A stretch of DNA of 64,000 nucleotides, taken from assembly GCA_947243795.1 (NCBI GenBank), contig OX365937.1, forward strand, positions 558,001 through 622,000, read 5' to 3'. The translations under genes were made by a program, and so were the position numbers. The notes under the pieces were generated by a model. The model saw only the letters and a program-made list of their open reading frames with translations, did not search any database and was not told the DNA's origin. Below are positions 63,370-64,000 of this stretch, piece by piece (the stretch's first letter is position 1; each line of letters starts with the position of its first letter). Source of the stretch: Saccharomyces uvarum. Lineage: Eukaryota > Ascomycota > Saccharomycetes > Saccharomycetales > Saccharomycetaceae.

Positions 63370-64000
63370 ATGTCTGACACCGAAGCTCCAGTTGAAGTTC
63401 AAGAAGATTTCGAAGTTGTTGAAGAATTCACCCCAGTAGTCTTGGCTACTCCAATTCCAGAAGAAGTCCAACAAGCTCAAACCGAGATTAAGTTGTTCAA
63501 CAAATGGTCTTTCGAAGAAGTCGAAGTTAAGGATGCTTCTTTGGTTGACTACGTCCAAGTTAGACAACCAATCTTTGTTGCTCACACCGCTGGTCGTTAC
63601 GCCAACAAGAGATTCAGAAAGGCTCAATGTCCAATCGTCGAAAGATTGACTAACTCCTTGATGATGAACGGTAGAAACAACGGTAAGAAATTAAAGGCTG
63701 TTAGAATCATCAAGCACACTTTGGACATCATCAATGTCTTGACTGACCAAAACCCAATCCAAGTTGTTGTTGATGCTATCACCAACACTGGTCCAAGAGA
63801 AGACACCACCAGAGTCGGTGGTGGTGGTGCTGCCAGACGTCAAGCTGTCGATGTCTCTCCATTGAGAAGAGTTAACCAAGCTATTTCTTTGTTGACCATC
63901 GGTGCTAGAGAAGCCGCTTTCAGAAACATCAAGACCATTGCTGAAACTTTGGCTGAAGAATTGATCAATGCTGCTAAGGGTTCTTCTACTTCTTACGCTA
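63370..64000 (+). CDS. RPS5: RPS5, ribosomal protein uS7 (cut by window end)
   Basis: 210 codons from the ATG at 63370 ([19 protein letters not shown]), still open at the window end; the S. cerevisiae protein has 225 residues, so about 15 codons are missing. After the acidic N-terminal extension comes the uS7 fold, with [29 protein letters not shown] and [20 protein letters not shown]. It binds the 18S rRNA 3' domain in the head of the 40S subunit, near the E site. Codon use is extremely biased toward the preferred yeast set. Its mitochondrial counterpart, RSM7, is in the same window. Confidence 0.97.
   Translation, partial: MSDTEAPVEVQEDFEVVEEFTPVVLATPIPEEVQQAQTEIKLFNKWSFEEVEVKDASLVDYVQVRQPIFVAHTAGRYANKRFRKAQCPIVERLTNSLMMNGRNNGKKLKAVRIIKHTLDIINVLTDQNPIQVVVDAITNTGPREDTTRVGGGGAARRQAVDVSPLRRVNQAISLLTIGAREAAFRNIKTIAETLAEELINAAKGSSTSYA

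Overview
The window is nuclear DNA of a budding yeast of the genus Saccharomyces. Compact intron-poor genes, a two-nucleotide first exon with a TACTAAC branch site, a tRNA-Leu(UAG) with a 19-nt intron, tandem Rap1 sites at a ribosomal protein gene and a recognisable gene order all point there. The order is collinear with my memory of the right arm of S. cerevisiae chromosome X, from EMC2 (YJR088C, start only) to RPS5 (YJR123W, cut by the window end). The proteins are clearly diverged from the S. cerevisiae sequences I remember: SOD1 differs at about nine of 154 positions, and BIR1, BUD4 and IME1 differ much more. I therefore infer a different Saccharomyces species and cannot say which. No Ty element, solo LTR, CRISPR array or other mobile element was seen.

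Layout. 1-18.6 kb: EMC2 start, BIR1 (chromosomal passenger complex), GRR1 (SCF F-box protein), JSN1 (Puf protein), BUD4 (axial budding landmark), FIP1 (mRNA 3'-end processing) and IME1 (master meiotic regulator). 18.6-21.2 kb: the long IME1 control region with two Rme1-type sites, running into the divergent RPL43B promoter. 21.2-30.3 kb: RPL43B, SFC1 (mitochondrial succinate-fumarate carrier, with two perfect CSREs upstream), a YJR096W-like aldo-keto reductase, JJJ3, a YJR098C-like lipase-fold protein, YUH1 and AIM25. 30.5-37.2 kb: tRNA-Leu, RSM26, VPS25, URA8, SOD1 and ADO1. 37.4-48.7 kb: ECM27, LIH1, a small interrupted minus-strand gene, CPA2, YMR1 and PXP2. 49-53.4 kb: a G+C-rich stretch with NNF1, a VanZ-like gene split over two frames, RSM7, YJR115W and TDA4. 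53.6-64 kb: STE24, ILM1, JHD2, ATP2, IBA57 and the start of RPS5.

Most genes are independent single transcription units; there are no operons. Shared themes are mitochondrial function (SFC1, AIM25, RSM26, RSM7, ATP2, IBA57), nucleotide and amino-acid supply (URA8, ADO1, CPA2 with Gcn4 sites) and meiotic or cell-cycle control (IME1, GRR1, BIR1, NNF1).

Most interesting: (1) the VanZ-like gene at 49830-50208 has its two halves in frames 0 and +1, and the sequence at the junction is an in-frame CTT AGG C, the Ty1-type +1 programmed frameshift heptamer. (2) A 123-codon gene at 41065-41437 on the minus strand is open except for one extra base in a run of six A. (3) BUD4 carries an 18-bp repeat expansion coding for charged hexapeptides.
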